The notes beneath the pieces are model-generated. The model worked only from the letters and a program-made list of their open reading frames with translations. It did not search any database and was not told the DNA's origin. Of a stretch of 14,398 nt of DNA, positions 14,189-14,398 are shown piece by piece. Within the stretch, counting starts at the first letter, position 1; each line of letters starts with the position of its first letter. This DNA is from JANRKG01 sp033763635 (GTDB taxonomy: Bacteria; Cyanobacteriota; Cyanobacteriia; GCF-001939115). Made by a program: the position numbers and the translations under genes. Location of the stretch: positions 1-14,398 of the forward strand of contig JANRKG010000157.1 of assembly GCA_033763635.1 (NCBI GenBank), in the 5' to 3' direction.

Positions 14189-14398
14189 CTGCTGCCTATC
14201 CTCGTGACTTGATCGGCTACGGACGCACCCCTCCCCATCCCCAATGGCCCGGAGATGCCCAGATCGCCGTTCAGTTTGTGATTAACTACGAAGAAGGCGG
14301 AGAGAACTGTATCCTGCACGGAGATGCAGCTTCGGAAGCCTTTCTCTCGGAAATTGTGGGGGCTGCTCCCTTTCCGGGAATGCGCCACATGAATATGG
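14185..14398 (+). CDS. puuE: Allantoinase, polysaccharide-deacetylase type (PuuE), partial
   Basis: The first 71 codons are visible and the gene continues past the window edge. The start MTAAYPRDLIGYGRTPPHPQ, then AVQFVINYEEGGENCILHGD and the segment ending GMRHMNM, match the highly conserved N-terminus of the PuuE family as I recall it. This allantoinase belongs to the polysaccharide (chitin) deacetylase superfamily and is unrelated to the metal-dependent amidohydrolase AllB. It hydrolyses allantoin to allantoate. The ATG forms an ATGA overlap with the uraD stop. The neighbouring hpxO and uraD supply the substrate, so the annotation is firm although catalytic residues further on cannot be checked. 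Confidence 0.92.
   Translation, partial: MTAAYPRDLIGYGRTPPHPQWPGDAQIAVQFVINYEEGGENCILHGDAASEAFLSEIVGAAPFPGMRHMNM

Overview
The window looks like cyanobacterial chromosome. The HIP1 palindrome core CGATCG / GATCGC recurs throughout, with a full GCGATCGC octamer at 10341-10348. It also holds a secreted pentapeptide-repeat protein and a histidine kinase with the H-box region common in cyanobacteria. Gene content fits a filamentous or otherwise large-genome cyanobacterium, but the sequence alone does not fix the genus. I see no tRNA, rRNA, CRISPR array, insertion sequence or prophage gene.

Layout, left to right. (1) 1-348, minus: 5' part of a secreted pentapeptide-repeat protein that runs off the left edge. 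(2) 349-725: divergent intergenic region with a small leader hairpin. (3) 726-7623, plus: a three-gene run, glgX (treX-like isoamylase-type debranching enzyme), treZ and treY. Together these can turn glycogen or linear maltooligosaccharides into trehalose. (4) 7620-8024, minus: a stand-alone CheY-like receiver whose stop codon overlaps the treY stop. (5) 8307-9308, plus: a zinc-dependent, probably NADPH-using alcohol dehydrogenase of the cinnamyl-alcohol-dehydrogenase type, with a recognisable promoter. (6) 12189-9353, minus: a PhnD-like substrate-binding lipoprotein followed 20 bases later by a transmembrane histidine kinase. No ABC permease or ATPase lies beside them. (7) 12528-14398, plus: three overlapping purine-degradation genes, hpxO (FAD-dependent urate hydroxylase), uraD (OHCU decarboxylase) and the start of puuE (polysaccharide-deacetylase-type allantoinase).

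How they work together. GlgX would debranch glycogen to linear maltodextrins; TreY converts the reducing end to a trehalosyl unit, and TreZ releases trehalose. HpxO, UraD and PuuE would carry urate through 5-hydroxyisourate and OHCU to allantoin and allantoate; the hydroxyisourate hydrolase of this route is not in the visible part. A double GTATAC palindrome overlaps a -10-like hexamer just upstream of hpxO and is the best candidate operator in the window.

The most unusual arrangement is the pair of a PhnD-like lipoprotein and a histidine kinase without a transporter. It suggests a sensory use of a transport-type binding protein, with the nearby orphan receiver as a possible but unproven partner. 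No feature seen here is clearly a wholly new kind of system.
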